Shown here in pieces: positions 46,305-57,800 of a stretch of 64,000 nt of DNA. The position numbers and the translations under genes are program-made. Below the pieces are notes generated by a model, which ran no database searches, had not been told where the DNA came from, and was given only the letters and a program-made list of their open reading frames with translations. Every line of letters begins with the position of its first letter. The first letter of the stretch is position 1. Origin of the DNA: Pycnopodia helianthoides (Eukaryota > Echinodermata > Asteroidea > Forcipulatida > Asteriidae); contig CM063254.1 in NCBI GenBank assembly GCA_032158295.1, positions 2,953,538-3,017,537 on the forward strand. Direction: 5' to 3'.

Positions 46305-46462
46305 CAAGGCGTGTCGTGGCCGAGCGGTTAAGAGCACCGACCTCAAGCTCTGGTGTTTCTGATCAACAGAGTGTGGGTTTCGAGTCCCGGTCGTGGCACT
46401 TGTGTTCTGGAGCAAGATACTTCACCATTGCTTTGTCCTTCGGATGGGACTTTAAAAGGAGG
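46305..46462 (+). mobile_element. tRNA-Leu-derived SINE, 5' part
   Basis: GTCGTGGCCGAGCGGTTAAG, CTCAAGCTCTGGTG, GGGTTTCGAGTCCCGGTCG are A box, anticodon region and B box. The body starts CACTTGTGTTCTGGAGCAAG and GGATGGGACTTTAAA, as in the element at 29143-29560. Truncated before the tail. Confidence 0.8.
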
Positions 46463-46579
46463 GTTTACATTTGGTAATTAATCCAAAAGTTAAGAAGCAA
46501 AAGCAGCTGTTGATAATGTATAACGATTTTAAGAAACAATTCCCTTCAAAGAAATAATATGGTTTTAGACAGAGGGATT

Positions 46580-46690
46580 CAAAATCATTTCAATCTGAGC
46601 AACGTTTCTGCATGAAACGTTTCTCAGATTGTGTATTGCAATGATGGGTTATTCTTCCTGCATGGACATAATCGCTCTAGATTCTCGGCA
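46580..46690 (+). repeat. Dispersed hairpin repeat, copy 2
   Basis: AAACGTTTCTCAGATTGTGT with an inverted CTGAGCAACGTTTC just upstream, followed by TTCTTCCTGCATGGACATAA. Inverted relative to the copy at 20205-20315. Confidence 0.55.
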
Positions 46691-47338
46691 ATATCTCAAG
46701 AACGCTACCACCTTCCTTTCTGGGTCACATGGATCTATGTATAACGAGCACAAAAGAAACTGGGCTGCCGTGCTACATATACATAATAGCTGATGAAAAC
46801 GAATGTCTGGTTGAGTATTGACGCAACTTTACTATCTATTGAATCGTTACAATGACACAACTCTTGTTTGCACGCGGTAAATATACAAACCAGTCTTAAA
46901 TAACAAAGGTAACCACCGATCGGTTTCCGCCATTGCGTAAACAGAAATGATGATATTTAAATTCATTAATTAAAAATATGACCAGCGTAAAACAATAACT
47001 TAACTGTGTTTTTTTTTACCGTGGTTTGATGCTTTTGCGTTTCTAGATTATATATAAACAACTTGAGCTGTGCCTCTTGGTTTCTTTACAGTTATATTTA
47101 GAAAGGCTATAGCCTAATGGCAATGTTACAAGAGCTGTTCCCAATGGCCCTGTAGACAAACATAACACAACCAATTCCAAAAAGAAAAGGCATTCACCTG
47201 ATAATTATGAATGTTCATATAATTTTCTTGAAGATCCGTTAGACATTTTTTTTAAGGTGGTCCTGTAGCATTCGCTTCGGTTGATTGCCTCCGAGCTGCC
47301 TGTAAAAATTGCCTGGTGTGACTAGGCCCTAAAGCATA

Positions 47339-47510
47339 TACACCTTTATCATGGTGCGGCCATCTTGATTTTCTCCCATTCAAAGCAACGTAACCAAACT
47401 GAGGCTGGAAGGAGCAATAGTCTGGTTCTTTTTGTACCATGGATATAATCTTCCATTACTGTTATTGGATAGAGGGAACATGAACAAGATGGCAGCAGCA
47501 TGGTAAAGGT
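47339..47510. mobile_element. 172-bp MITE with ACCTTTATCATG...CATGGTAAAGGT ends
   Basis: ACCTTTATCATGGTGCGGCC plus ATCTTG faces CAAGATGGCAGCAGCATGGT plus AAAGGT. A solo or deleted relative lies at about 47724-47773. Confidence 0.75.
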
Positions 47511-47723
47511 CTATTACTAAAGATCCGGTAAAAAATGAAATTAACCGAGCAAATACAAATAGTACATACACAAAGGAACACGCATTACCTTTTGTAGTTA
47601 AACTTAATGGAAGGTACAAATTAGGTACTTCTGGCAATTCCATTCACTGATTCATGATAAGCTCACATCAAACTAGTTTACCCTTTCAGCTATAACGTTT
47701 GGTTACAAGTATTTGAATGGGTG

Positions 47724-47773
47724 AGTCAAGATGGCTACGTCATGGCTACGTCATGGCTACGTCATGATAAAGG
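47724..47773. repeat. MITE remnant with GGCTACGTCAT triplication
   Basis: CAAGATGGCTACGTCATGGC, then two more ATGGCTACGTC units, then ATGATAAAGGT. The two ends match the 47339-47510 element. Confidence 0.6.
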
Positions 47774-47877
47774 TATAACACAGATTTTTGTTTCAACGAC
47801 CTTCCAATATTTCCTGCTTTGTTTCCCCCTTGCATTGCTTAATTTGCAGAGAATATTTGTACATAATAGTTGGTTGG

Positions 47878-48060
47878 AATGTCGAGGTTGGCTTTATATA
47901 GGTTTCTCCACTGTCTTTCACCTCTGGGAACCCCCCGTTTATCATCCCTGACCAGAATCTGTCATTGTGGATTGGGTTTTCAGTCCCTAACTGACAGCGG
48001 GTGTTTTTTGTGTTTTCTAAAACTGACATATCCTCAACATCTTCTCAGCACACTGTTATC
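47878..48060 (+). mobile_element. SINE family 2, copy 1
   Basis: AGGTTGGCTTTATATAGG, TTTCACCTCTGGGAACCC, a B-box-like segment CCGTTTATCATCCCTG and the body GGATTGGGTTTTCAGTCCCT. Aligns with the minus strand of 58770-58975. Confidence 0.6.
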
Positions 48061-49119
48061 TTCAGATCTACTGGTTACAGTGCGTTGCTTTTGGTGGTTC
48101 ATTGGTTTTCATTACAAGAAATATAATAATACTATTAATAACATTCTACATTTTGCCTCGCTGAGCTTTAGTGGTATCTCTGTTCCTTCCTCGTACCTAC
48201 TCATCGAGTGACGAGAGAGCTCGTACCTTCATATATTATACAGTCACAACTATTTTGACCGTATGGTCTGTCAGTTTTATTGTAACAAATACATATTTGA
48301 TATTTTACAAAATGTTTGAAATAAATATTAAAGGTTGTCAGCATTGACGCACTCGCTAAACCCTAAAATATCCTTTCATGAGTTGTTATGACGGAGGTAC
48401 TTGACAAAGAGTTTGTGCGTGTATATTATATAAATATATATTTATATAAAAGACAAAAGGCGGTCTGGTTAACATGAAACTTATACGCGGTGTCCAGAGC
48501 GTTGTCGACGACAACCTCGAGAGCAGGTTTCTTAAAATGTACCCAGGTTTGAAACCCAATTAGTGACACAAGAGATTGATTGACCACACAGTAGCCGTGT
48601 ATCTTGGAGTATCGGTTTCGAACCCCTGAGCGAGAATCGATTCTGCCAGACGAGAGCCACCGCGCAACATTTTACTGCTGCTCGCATATCGGTTGGAACC
48701 AAACCTCACGGGGAATTCCACGTATAATAGTCGTGCATGAAACGGGCGTAGTGTTAAACTCAGTGTACCTGAAATTCGGTTTTTCAAGTTTCCAAAATCT
48801 TTTATTAGTGAGAAATCATCAAATCAGTTTTTTGTTTGTTTCTTCCATTAAACCTTTGAAGTTGATGAAATGGAAACACGTTTGTTAACCCATTATGACA
48901 ACATTGCAATAGCCGTCTAGACCATTAAACAGTATCGGTTTTTACGTTGTATTCTTACGGCTGAATTAACCCTTTCAGTGTTCCAGGGTGTTTTACGTAT
49001 TAATAATTGTTGACGCAAATTGGTGATAACAAATTAATAATCAGGTTACTGTACTTTTTCTGTTTTGGAGAATATTATATTTTTTATGTAGATATTGTTC
49101 AATGCATGCTGTATGAAAG
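48061..49119. other. Intergenic, no gene seen
   Basis: Short TATA-rich palindromic stretch near 48421-48450. No supported gene. Confidence 0.45.
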
Positions 49120-49767
49120 AGTTGAAGAGGACACAGATCCTAGTCGCTGCCGATTGGTGACTGAAACAACAGAGTGTGGTTTCGTTTCCCGGACGTGACA
49201 CTTGCGTTCTTGAGCAAGACACTTGCGTTCTTGAGCAAGACACATAATTGCTTCTCATCACACAGTAAGCACGTTCTGGTGAATGAGTCATTATGTAGAG
49301 TGTGGGGTTTTAGTCCCATTAGTAATACCTGTGTCATTGAGCAAGAACACATAATTGCTTGTCATTACACAGAACTCTCGTTCGGGTGGCTGAGTTTACC
49401 GAGTGTGGGGTTCGATTCCCGTTCGCGGCACTTGTGTCCTTGAGCAAGACACAATTGTTTTTTTCATCATACAGAACGCACGTTCTGGTGGCTTAGTAAT
49501 CGGAGTTTTGGGTCCGAGTCCCGTTCACGACACTTGCGTCCTTGAGCAAGACACATGCTGGCTAAGTCATTGGAGTGATGGGTTCGAGTCCCAGTCGTTA
49601 CACTTTTGTCCCTGCTAGAGTAGCGATTATTGGTGCATACTCCTAAGGAGTTGAGATTGTTTAAAGAATGTTTAGGGCCCGCTGAATAGTGGTTGTAATG
49701 AAAGCCGCTTTGAGGGGCTTACTTGGCATAAAAAGTGCATAGTAAAACGTTAAAAAAAAAAAAAAAA
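49120..49767 (+). mobile_element. SINE with tandemly multiplied tRNA-like head
   Basis: A B-box-type segment recurs: GTTTCGTTTCCCGGACGTGA (about 49179), GGTTTTAGTCCCATT (49305), GGTTCGATTCCCGTTCGCGG (49408), GGGTCCGAGTCCCGTTCACG (49508) and GGGTTCGAGTCCCAGTCGTT (49580). Most are followed by CACTTGYGTCCTTGAGCAAG and ACACA, the start of the SINE body, with a period of about 75-105 bases. After the last unit comes a tail with AAAGCCGCTTTGAGGGGCTT and ATAAAAAGTGCATAG, then a 16-base poly-A at about 49752. Confidence 0.75.
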
Positions 49768-51249
49768 ACCACTTCCTTGTTTCTGTAGTGCTCTCTGAAG
49801 GAATCGAGGACGTCCATAACTTAAAGACAAAGTACAGTATTGTTTACTATGAAAGACTGGTTATTAAGACTGGTTATAAAAATCACACCTGCAGGCCCAT
49901 GTTTGTTCACCCAGTAAATCGAGGACTTCTTTTTGTGTCTCATTGTTTGGACCAAACAAAAAAAATTGCCCACGCTCACAAAAACGGAACAAGGACGCAG
50001 TATTACGAAACCAGGACGTCCTCGCTCAGTCAATTTCTTGTGAACATTTTTCGAATTGCTCGCACCTTGGAGGTATCCGGAACCAAGACAAGGGGGAAAG
50101 AAATCGACAAACCTTCCGAGTAACTCCTTTCCCGTATAGTGACGCCCGGCCGTTGAGCACAGGCCAGCGTGTGCTACACAATGGGCCCAGAGGCTGAATC
50201 TCCAGCTTAATTATTTATTGACAACAAACGCGCCGGCCATCCGCGAATGTAATGATTCTCTTAGCCCACCGCGTGTTCCTTTTCACAAACCAGCGGGAAA
50301 ATAAATTTACCATCAACCTACAAAACCACAGTCGGTGTCTCTGCTCTGCATGAGGTTATCCGGGGAATTTAATAACACCGGAGCATTTTTCTTGTTCCCT
50401 TCATTAACTGATTCCTTCAGGAAAATGGAAAGGGGGGAATATCAGCATTTTAATAAACACAAAACCGCGTGGGGATGTTGGCTACCTCCCCCACTACCCC
50501 CCCCCCCCCCTGAATCAATTAAGATACACGGGGGTTGGCCCACTAGATGGAAGATGTAGTTCAATTATTGTCTGGAGCGGAGGCTGGGGGAGATTCGCAT
50601 CCGGGTGCATTCAGAACTTCCTCTGGATCGGCTGTTTCTGTGAATCGCACTCGTCGAGTGTGGCAGTGGGAATTCCGGGACGAAACGAGGCCATCTCAAG
50701 ATCACTTCTTAAGATTGACGGCTCTTGTGTGTGTATGTGTGTGTGTGTGTGTGTGGTTCAAGGGTTGTTCGACAATTCATAATTACATGAAAACGTGTTG
50801 AGGTGAATTTACATGCTGAATGCTCACTCGGTATGCACGACAGCAATGGTAGCAACACAACTTCAAATACTGATATTCGATTTTGCAAAAACACTTAGGG
50901 TAATCTCGGGATAGATTCGCACTGTCGCATGAGTGTTTTGTTGTGTGGCATGTGACACCACATTTTTGCGAAGCAATTAAGATAAGTCAATTAGTTAACT
51001 CGTCCTCAGACTAATTTCAGCCAAGTGTGAAAGGTTGTTTCGGGCTGTTGTTATCGAGGAAAACGGAGAATCAACAGAATCGGAGAACAAAAATCAAGTT
51101 TGTAAAGAGTCTCTGTGTTAAATATTTCAAACTGTGTTTTATAAGACCGGGATCCACACTTTATGTGACTCAGCATAATTGTAACAAACCTGAGAATGAT
51201 TCAGCTCACTCGGTTATCGAAGTCATGAGATAATATTCAAAACTCCATC
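49768..51249. other. Intergenic, no gene seen
   Basis: C-rich run near 50496-50511 and (GT)n at about 50727-50756. The 111-codon frame at 49788-50123 has no recognisable domain. Confidence 0.45.
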
Positions 51250-51430
51250 ATGTGTTTTCGCTGTTATCAAACTCAGATCAAAACAACTTGTTTTGAACAT
51301 TTTTTTTTCAAGCACAATCATTTCCAGTGAAGTTTTCCCACCATAACCATCATTACGACTAAATGTTATGTGCGAATTTGTGAACATTAGAATTTTCAAC
51401 TTTACCGATGCCTGTGCACACCTTTTAAAG
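51250..51430. repeat. Dispersed repeat R, copy 2
   Basis: Matches 14094-14290: AAGTTTTCCCACCATAACCA, TTTGTGAACATT, TTCAACTTTACC and CCTTTTAAAG in the same order. Confidence 0.5.
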
Positions 51431-51839
51431 AATGGGAGGAATAGTAGGGTTTATTGTTGCTGTTTGTGCGTGTTCTTTTTTTTGTTAAACCCTTTTTTTA
51501 CAAATGAATCTGGTACTAAATGTTCTCTAGCCATATAATGTCAAATTTTATTAATGACCAGGGTTGCGTTTAGAAAGGCATAAAGGGGAACCAATCGGAG
51601 GATTCGAACACACAAATGCGGAATTTGGCACACAGTCAGAGTATTAGAAAGGTATTTGGCTATCGCAGATTTGTCGTTAAAAAATTATATAGCTGGAATA
51701 GTAAAAATGGCTGATATTTCTAGCTGTTTTACCCTTCGTTTTTCAAAGGGCATATCTGTGATGAGCAAAAAGGGCAAAATATCTTTCTCATGACATACTC
51801 TGACTGAGTGCCAAAATCCAAGCTTGTATCATCATCATC

Positions 51840-51915
51840 ATAAGGCTCGACCCCATCACGCACATGCCGAGCTAGCCACCGGACAGCGGGTTCGAATCCC
51901 TGCCGGGACACCTGG
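51840..51915 (+). repeat. tRNA-like 3' half
   Basis: GCGGGTTCGAATCCCTGCCG is a good B box and T-arm with paired flanks, but no matching 5' acceptor strand or A box lies upstream. Probably a SINE remnant rather than a gene. Confidence 0.4.
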
Positions 51916-52585
51916 GTTTTCAATAAGAAAGCCACACTGCAATAAACCATAGAGAAATAGTAATGCAGGAGATGTTCGGATCGGTTAGCATAATGTGGCT
52001 GCTGGTTGTGCATGTCCATAAAACTGTTGATATTGTAGGAAGTAGCAACAGAGCAAAGGATAAACAGAGGTATATTGTAAGTATATTGCTTTACACACGT
52101 TAGAATCGATTGTGATATTGGATTGAACCTCCACAGCGTGTGTCAGACTGATTTTTATCAAACACTCTTTCAAAGAAAACAAAAATGTGGCGCCCTTCCC
52201 CAGTACAAGTCATTTTAATCACATCTCAATTTGTGTGAAGGGATCGAAACCGCGTGTTAGAAAATGCCTGCGAATTATCTACCGCCTTCCTGAAGTCTCG
52301 GGGACATTAATGTATTGAGCTGAGCGGTAAGGAGATGTCGGGTCTCCTCAGGATTTTGAATTTTTTTATTTTTTTTTGTATATAACCTGTTTAGAGGGTT
52401 GCAGTTCCGAGAGGGAAAACATGGTCGATAGGAAAACATGGGAACACATGTCTGCGTGTTTCCGCCGCTTCACGGTACGCTGGTTTCAGAGCCGAGGCAG
52501 ACGCGGGGGGAGGGGCCTGGATAATGTAGGTGTTCATACCCGTAACCACAGAGAACTGTTACGCAAAGAGATCTGGGCGGCTTTA
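51916..52585. other. Intergenic, no gene seen
   Basis: A 62-codon frame from an ATG at 52421 is Arg-rich and unrecognised; no splice context. Confidence 0.4.
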
Positions 52586-52589
52586 CAGA

Positions 52590-53580
52590 CCGAGCACGTC
52601 CTCGGTTAGATTGTGTGTACAAAAATCAGCGGGGATGTCACTATGTAAGTTTAAACAATGAGAGAACAAAGAGAAGTCCTGGATTTTACAGGGTCGAATA
52701 ATGTTTGGGCTAATGCAGGAGGGGCCCTTGTGGTGTTCTTTAAAGCAATGTAGCAGTGCGTCCCTATACAAGGTTTTCTTTGTTCAAGTGAAGTCGCACC
52801 ACCGGATGGGAATTCTTTAGAAAAAGGTGCCGTCGATGAACTGTTTAAGGACCACAGACACATCATCCGTACGATTGTGTGAGTGTCTCTACCCGTTGAA
52901 ATCGCAAACTCTTTACATTAACAGGATCCAGGAGTTTTTACTGGGCGAGGACGTACTCGCTTTGCTTGTGTGCACTAAACAATGGGGACTTCTCAACAAA
53001 ATATGGGCAAACAAAGCGAAATCCTCGACGCACTGGGGCGAAAAATCGGTTGGGATGGATTTAAATCGTGGACCTATAACGTGGGTCCTGGGTTGGGAAA
53101 ACCACATGGAGCTGTTGCCAACAAGTTAGAGTACAAATAAAAGAGGGACAATGGGTGGTTTCCCGATTGCAGATGTTTACACATTTGTGTGCTCTTATTT
53201 ACACAATGGAACAATCCCAAGAGGTTTTCTTTGTTCTGTTGGTACTCCATACATTCAGAAAAGTGAATAACAGAACAACAATGGAAGGACCCCGTAACTG
53301 TCATATGTAGGCTAAGGGTGGGTTTAAGCGTTACATACGCAGTGTGGACGTGAGAACAAAAAAGGTACACACAATCTAAGGACTTGAAACACTTTGTGGA
53401 CTAACACGTGTCCACACAGTGTTTTTACCAGTGTTGAGGATTTTTTTTCTTTTCTTAAGTGCACAAGACAAATGAATGTTCACAGAGTGCATGCCACTCA
53501 GGGATTTGGGCTTCATCACGGGCTTCTGTGGGGTTTTCTTACACAATTAACAATAGATCCCAAAGGTTGTCTTTGTTAAA
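52590..53580. repeat. Degenerate repeat block with 15-bp inverted ends
   Basis: TTAGATTGTGTGTAC at 52606-52620 is exactly inverted at 53365-53379. GAGGTTTTCTTTGTT-like phrases recur at about 52769, 53221 and 53563. An ACGTNCTCGCTTTGCTTG and TGTGNAC motif occurs near 52949 and also at 44588. Probably several overlapping, decayed element copies. Confidence 0.4.
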
Positions 53581-54339
53581 CTTGAACCCATAAGACGAAT
53601 TTTTTAGAATCACGTTAGAAAAGACTAGTTTATGAGAATTATAGCATAACTTCATCGTCCTTAATTTTATATTTCAGTATATTATCAAATGTATTGGGGC
53701 TTAATTCTTTTAGCCTTTAAACTAAAATATGGCATCATTGAATGAAAGTGTTAAACAATTTGAAAAAATAACATTTGCAAACTTAGCTCAATTTATGAAT
53801 AAATCGCATAGATGTTCCATAGGTCCCAACCGCACACGGAGCTGCAATGCATACCTACTAATGCAGAAAGAAACGGTCAACCATGAGACTCGTGTATAAC
53901 TATACACTTGCATAACTATGCATAACAGCTGCTATTATGTGGAACTATATCTCGTTCCTAGGAAACATTACCAACATCTCAGAAGTTTACTCAAGTGTGT
54001 GTTTGGGGGCGAGTTACAGAATCGCCAAGAATGAATCTCACCAAAAAAGCAACAGCCCTTTGGTGTTCAGTTTCGACTGTGATGTTATTGTCAGAGCGTC
54101 AGGCGATGGTGGCTGTTATTAAATCCTCTTTTTTTGTGTGCGCGGAGTTTTCAAAGTATAGCCTAGCCTCTCTGAAGACTTGCATTGTTCAGCATTGATT
54201 ACGTTTGCATGTGGAATGGCTATGCAGCAGGCAGGCGAACAGAATTGATCAGCGCTGAGGTGGGCGGGACCAACGTTGCTCATCGCCCACACGTGATGAT
54301 CACAAACAGACAACGTGATGATGGGGGGGGGAAAACACA
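53581..54339. other. Intergenic, no gene seen
   Basis: No supported gene or element; a G9 run near 54322. Confidence 0.45.
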
Positions 54340-55017
54340 TCCAAGCCTACACACGTGAAGACCTTTCATCATTTACAGACTGTGCATGGGACGGGGAGAG
54401 GCGGCGGCGAGTCAGACGACCAGACTGGATCCATGCAGAAACGGTGACTCCACAGCTGGTGACTTGAGAGTGGTGTTCGACTGCCTGAGCGTGTTTGTGT
54501 GTGAGAATCGGTTGCTGGATGGAAAGATCACCAGCCCTGATGGAAATGATTGCACGATGATGTAGGCTTATACACTACGCCATGCGTAGGGGAAACGACA
54601 CCAGGTGTCACAATTGGCGTGTTATGGAGGAAGTGCACACACGGAAACCCTATAGGATGAAACGGGAGTTCAAACTTGGATATCCTGCGAACATCAAGGT
54701 GACTCTTTTTTCTGTTTTCTTGTAAGGTTTATGATTTGATGGAAAACCGATATGGACGATTTTGAAAAAGGTTTCCACCTGCTGGGGATTATTTGTGGCG
54801 GGGATCCATAATTGGGAATAATGAAGCAAATGTCAAGCATGGCAAATAGAGGAAACGCACTGAAACACAACCCTCGACGCCCTCCACAGTGATTTCTGCA
54901 ACCGATTAAAACGGAAACAATCGCAAACAGCAGAACATTTTGCTTGCGTTAATAGGATCGCCAGGAAAACTTCGTGTGAAAACACAGTTCTTCTTTTCGC
55001 TGTTTTGCTGGCGAAAC
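54340..55017 (+). promoter_or_regulatory. 5' flank and probable 5' UTR of the D1-like receptor
   Basis: GC content rises from about 54370 (GGGGAGAGGCGGCGGCGAG), consistent with promoter or first-exon sequence. A donor-like ATCAAG|GTGACT at about 54699 could end a non-coding exon. The in-frame TAA at 54907 limits N-terminal extension within this exon. Several upstream ATGs are present. No clear TATA box. Confidence 0.35.
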
Positions 55018-56376
55018 ATGCAACTCCGGGCCACGTATTCGCCAATTCTGAAGGCGTTGGTTTCCGGGGAAAGAAGCGGGGGTCTCTCGAACCACTCCAT
55101 GCGAGGCAACGTTGGATATAATCTCGAAGAAGGGGACATCGTCTCCGATGTGGCTACTACCGATGGGGGCTACAACTTGGACGCTGGAATCAACGACTCG
55201 TCCACTGTGGAGGTGGGCCCCCACCTTACCGTAGCCGAGACGGTGGCCATTGCTCTCGTACTTTCAACACTCATCATTCTGTCCATCGTCGGCAACGTGC
55301 TGGTGTGCGTTGCCGTAGCTACCGAGGACAAGCTCCGCAAGACGGGCAACTCGTTCATCGTGTCGTTGGCAATGGCGGACCTCCTCGTGTCGATACTTGT
55401 GATGACGTTCGGGATGGCCAACGACCTGCTGGGTTATTGGGCCTTCGGTCCCGAGTTTTGCGACGTCTGGATCTCGTTCGACGTGATGTTTAGCACTGCG
55501 TCGATTCTGAATATATGCGCCATCAGTGTGGACCGCTATCTCCATATCAAGAAACCATTTGCTTATTATCGATGGATAACTAACCGGCGTGCTGTGATTG
55601 CCATAGGTGTAGTTTGGATTATGTCTGCTTTGGTGTCATTTTTACCGATACAACTCGGCCTTCATAAAGGCTTTGGTGGACCAGCTCTTTCGCCAAGCAC
55701 CCCAGCACCTGCCCCTGACGAGGTTCTGGTTGCGAGCAATGCCTACATCTGCATGCTGGATTTGAACCCGACTTACGCGGTGGTGTCCTCCACGATCAGC
55801 TTCTTTGTGCCATGCGTGGTGATGATCGCGATCTACACCCGGATCTTCAGCGCGGTGAGGGAGCGGGTACGTAATGCCCGCATGGGCCGACTGGGTAAGA
55901 TCGACAATCCGGACTCGTCCTGTCACGGCAACCAGGCTGCCTCGGACCACAAAGCGGCGGTGACGCTCGGAATAATCATGGGGGTCTTTTTAATCTGCTG
56001 GGTACCTTTTTTCTCTCTTAACATCATTACGCCGTTGTGTGAGCGGTGCGACCCACCGCCGGCTCTCTTCAGCATCCTGACGTGGCTGGGGTACCTCAAC
56101 TCCACGCTCAACCCCATCATATACAGCATCTTTAATCGGGACTTCCGGGAGGCCTTCAAACGAATCCTCGGGTTGAACTTCATCATGAAGAAGATCAGAG
56201 AGAGAAAGGCTGGATTACTGAACTCCAACAGTCCCAGAAGCAGCATCGAGAGCAGCGTGGCGTACACTAACGGGAGGCGAGCACCACATAATCACATCGA
56301 CCCGGAAACACAGGTAGATCCCCTGCCGAGCCTACCGAGAGTGGATTACATCTTTGATAGAATCACATCATGCTGA
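55018..56376 (+). CDS. D1-like dopamine receptor (class A aminergic GPCR)
   Basis: A 452-codon uninterrupted frame with seven TM segments. Expected ligand is a monoamine, most likely dopamine, with Gs coupling. Visible class-A and amine-receptor residues: N93 (1.50), D121 (2.50), C148 with ECL2 C245 (disulfide), amine-binding D155 (3.32), DRY 172-174, W200, the catechol-binding serines S257, S258 and S261 (5.42, 5.43, 5.46), CWVPFF with W328 and F331/F332, N335 (6.55), NSTLNPIIY ending at Y369. SFDVMFSTASILNICAISVD, SFLPIQLGLHK and TYAVVSSTISFFVP match D1 receptors closely. ICL3 is short and the C-tail about 80 residues. Oddities: Tyr at 7.43, where vertebrate D1 has Trp; no palmitoylation Cys after helix 8; an insert rich in Pro/Ala/Ser in ECL2. 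The ATG at 55018 (A at -3) is preferred; ATG 55099 is the alternative. Two sequons precede TM1. An octopamine or orphan amine receptor is possible. Confidence 0.9.
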   Translation: MQLRATYSPILKALVSGERSGGLSNHSMRGNVGYNLEEGDIVSDVATTDGGYNLDAGINDSSTVEVGPHLTVAETVAIALVLSTLIILSIVGNVLVCVAVATEDKLRKTGNSFIVSLAMADLLVSILVMTFGMANDLLGYWAFGPEFCDVWISFDVMFSTASILNICAISVDRYLHIKKPFAYYRWITNRRAVIAIGVVWIMSALVSFLPIQLGLHKGFGGPALSPSTPAPAPDEVLVASNAYICMLDLNPTYAVVSSTISFFVPCVVMIAIYTRIFSAVRERVRNARMGRLGKIDNPDSSCHGNQAASDHKAAVTLGIIMGVFLICWVPFFSLNIITPLCERCDPPPALFSILTWLGYLNSTLNPIIYSIFNRDFREAFKRILGLNFIMKKIRERKAGLLNSNSPRSSIESSVAYTNGRRAPHNHIDPETQVDPLPSLPRVDYIFDRITSC

Positions 56377-56829
56377 CAACAAGCAGTAGATGTTTACTAT
56401 TTTCTGTACATATGGGGGAAAAAAAGTAATGAAGCTAGGGAGCATTGTTTTGTATCAAGGGTATCTTTTTAGTCTAACTAATGTTTTAGTTTTCTATAAA
56501 AGCGATGGGTGACTGTATGCGTTGTTTGTCAAGAGTGTGTAATGTGAAAAAGCAAAAGAAATGTCAACTCCAAGAATGTCAAATGGTTTTGTATTGATTT
56601 TTTTATTGTTATTATTTGTTGCGGGCTAGAAACGAACGAGGTATAACACTAACAACAAATTGTTTACAGTCATGAATCATGTACAGATTTAAAATTACAA
56701 ATTGGTTAGTCGTATAATAAGCTCACTTTGAGGACGCACATTTCGTATCAAGATGAAACAGGTTCTTGCAAACAAAGAATTTGCAAAAGGTTTTTGCAAA
56801 ATTTATGTTTTTTTGTCTTCTTCTTTTTA
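56377..56829 (+). other. Probable 3' UTR of the receptor
   Basis: AT-rich sequence after the TGA with G/A and T runs. No AATAAA is obvious before the repeat at 56830, so the transcript end is undefined. Confidence 0.4.
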
Positions 56830-57310
56830 GTATAAGGGGCTGCAAGGTCAAATTTAGTTTTGTGATCCACTCATCTTCCAATGGATAGAGTCCTTGAGGA
56901 AATGGGGAACAAATTTACAAGTCTCTAACCTCACATTAAAATTGTGTAAAATGCCGCCTTTTTTGATACCCCGCAAAATTGCACCTTTGTAAGAATCAAA
57001 AAAACGTTCGATTCGATGACGTCACATTTAAAATGTATCGTATGTACATTTTCGTCAAGAGAATTTTCAATTCATTCCTGTATTTTGATGATATTCAATC
57101 GAATTGGCATTGAGTTTGACCTTTTGGACTTGCGCAGAAAAAACTCCTCTTTAGAATGTACAGACAAAATTTGCTTTTGTTGTCCGATGACGTCATGTTT
57201 CGAATTTCGCTCTGAAAGAGTATCAAATAAAATTACATTTAATACCATTTTAAGGTGAGGTTAGAGACCTGTATTTTCCCCTCGACTTGACCTTGGAGCC
57301 CATCTTTTAA
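56830..57310. mobile_element. Foldback element F, copy 3
   Basis: GGGGCTGCAAGGTCAAATTT near the left end faces CTTGACCTTGGAGCCCATCT at the right, which ends in TTAA (57307-57310). The internal pair is AGTCTCTAACCTCACATT and AAGGTGAGGTTAGAGACCT. GATGACGTCA appears once in each half. Same family as 14555-15054. Confidence 0.75.
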
Positions 57311-57639
57311 TAATTATTACGATGACGTATTGATGGTGGTTTTGAGGGCAGGTTGGGATTGTGCTACTTAAAAAAGCAATCCCAAGGCTGTGAGTGAACG
57401 TTTCTTCCTCAAACAATCACTGAACAACCCTTTTAGACTCTGATTGTTACGCCCGCTATTCCTTTACAAATTACCGTGTTTGTACCTTGTCACGAATGTG
57501 TGCTATCACAATGATGATCAATGAAAATCTTTCTTCCATCCGACCACAATGTTGGAATTTCAAGCGAACTACCCTTGGATTGTTAAAGGAAGGTATACGT
57601 GACCGATAATGATTGAACGTGTGAACCATTTAGCTATCG
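57311..57639. other. Intergenic, no gene seen
   Basis: No gene or element supported. Confidence 0.45.
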
Positions 57640-57800
57640 CCAAAAGGCTTTCTCGAAACCTCGGCTTAGGCTCGCGTCTCCCGCCCCCGGGTTCCGTTTG
57701 CAGCTGGAAACACCGTGCAAAATGCACACTGGTCCAAAACCTGATGACGGAGCCAGAGCTGGAGCCCGGAGCCCAAGCCGAGGTCTGGAAAAGGCCCTCA
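57640..57800. repeat. Foldback repeat G, copy 3
   Basis: ACCTCGGCTTAGGCTC faces GAGCCCAAGCCGAGGT around a centre with GCAAAATGCACACTGGTCC, paralleling the 23000 copy. The 130-codon minus-strand frame over it is an artefact of this GC-rich repeat. Confidence 0.65.

Noticed and set aside
46309..46400. Functional tRNA-Leu gene
   Set aside because: The acceptor and variable arm are degenerate, and the SINE body follows directly, as in the copy at 29143-29560.
47870..48211. 113-codon frame
   Set aside because: It lies across a SINE family 2 copy that is not open in the related copy at 58770-58975.
54940..55017. Longer N-terminus for the D1-like receptor
   Set aside because: The first codon of that extension is TTG. 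The first in-frame ATG is at 55018, with A at -3.
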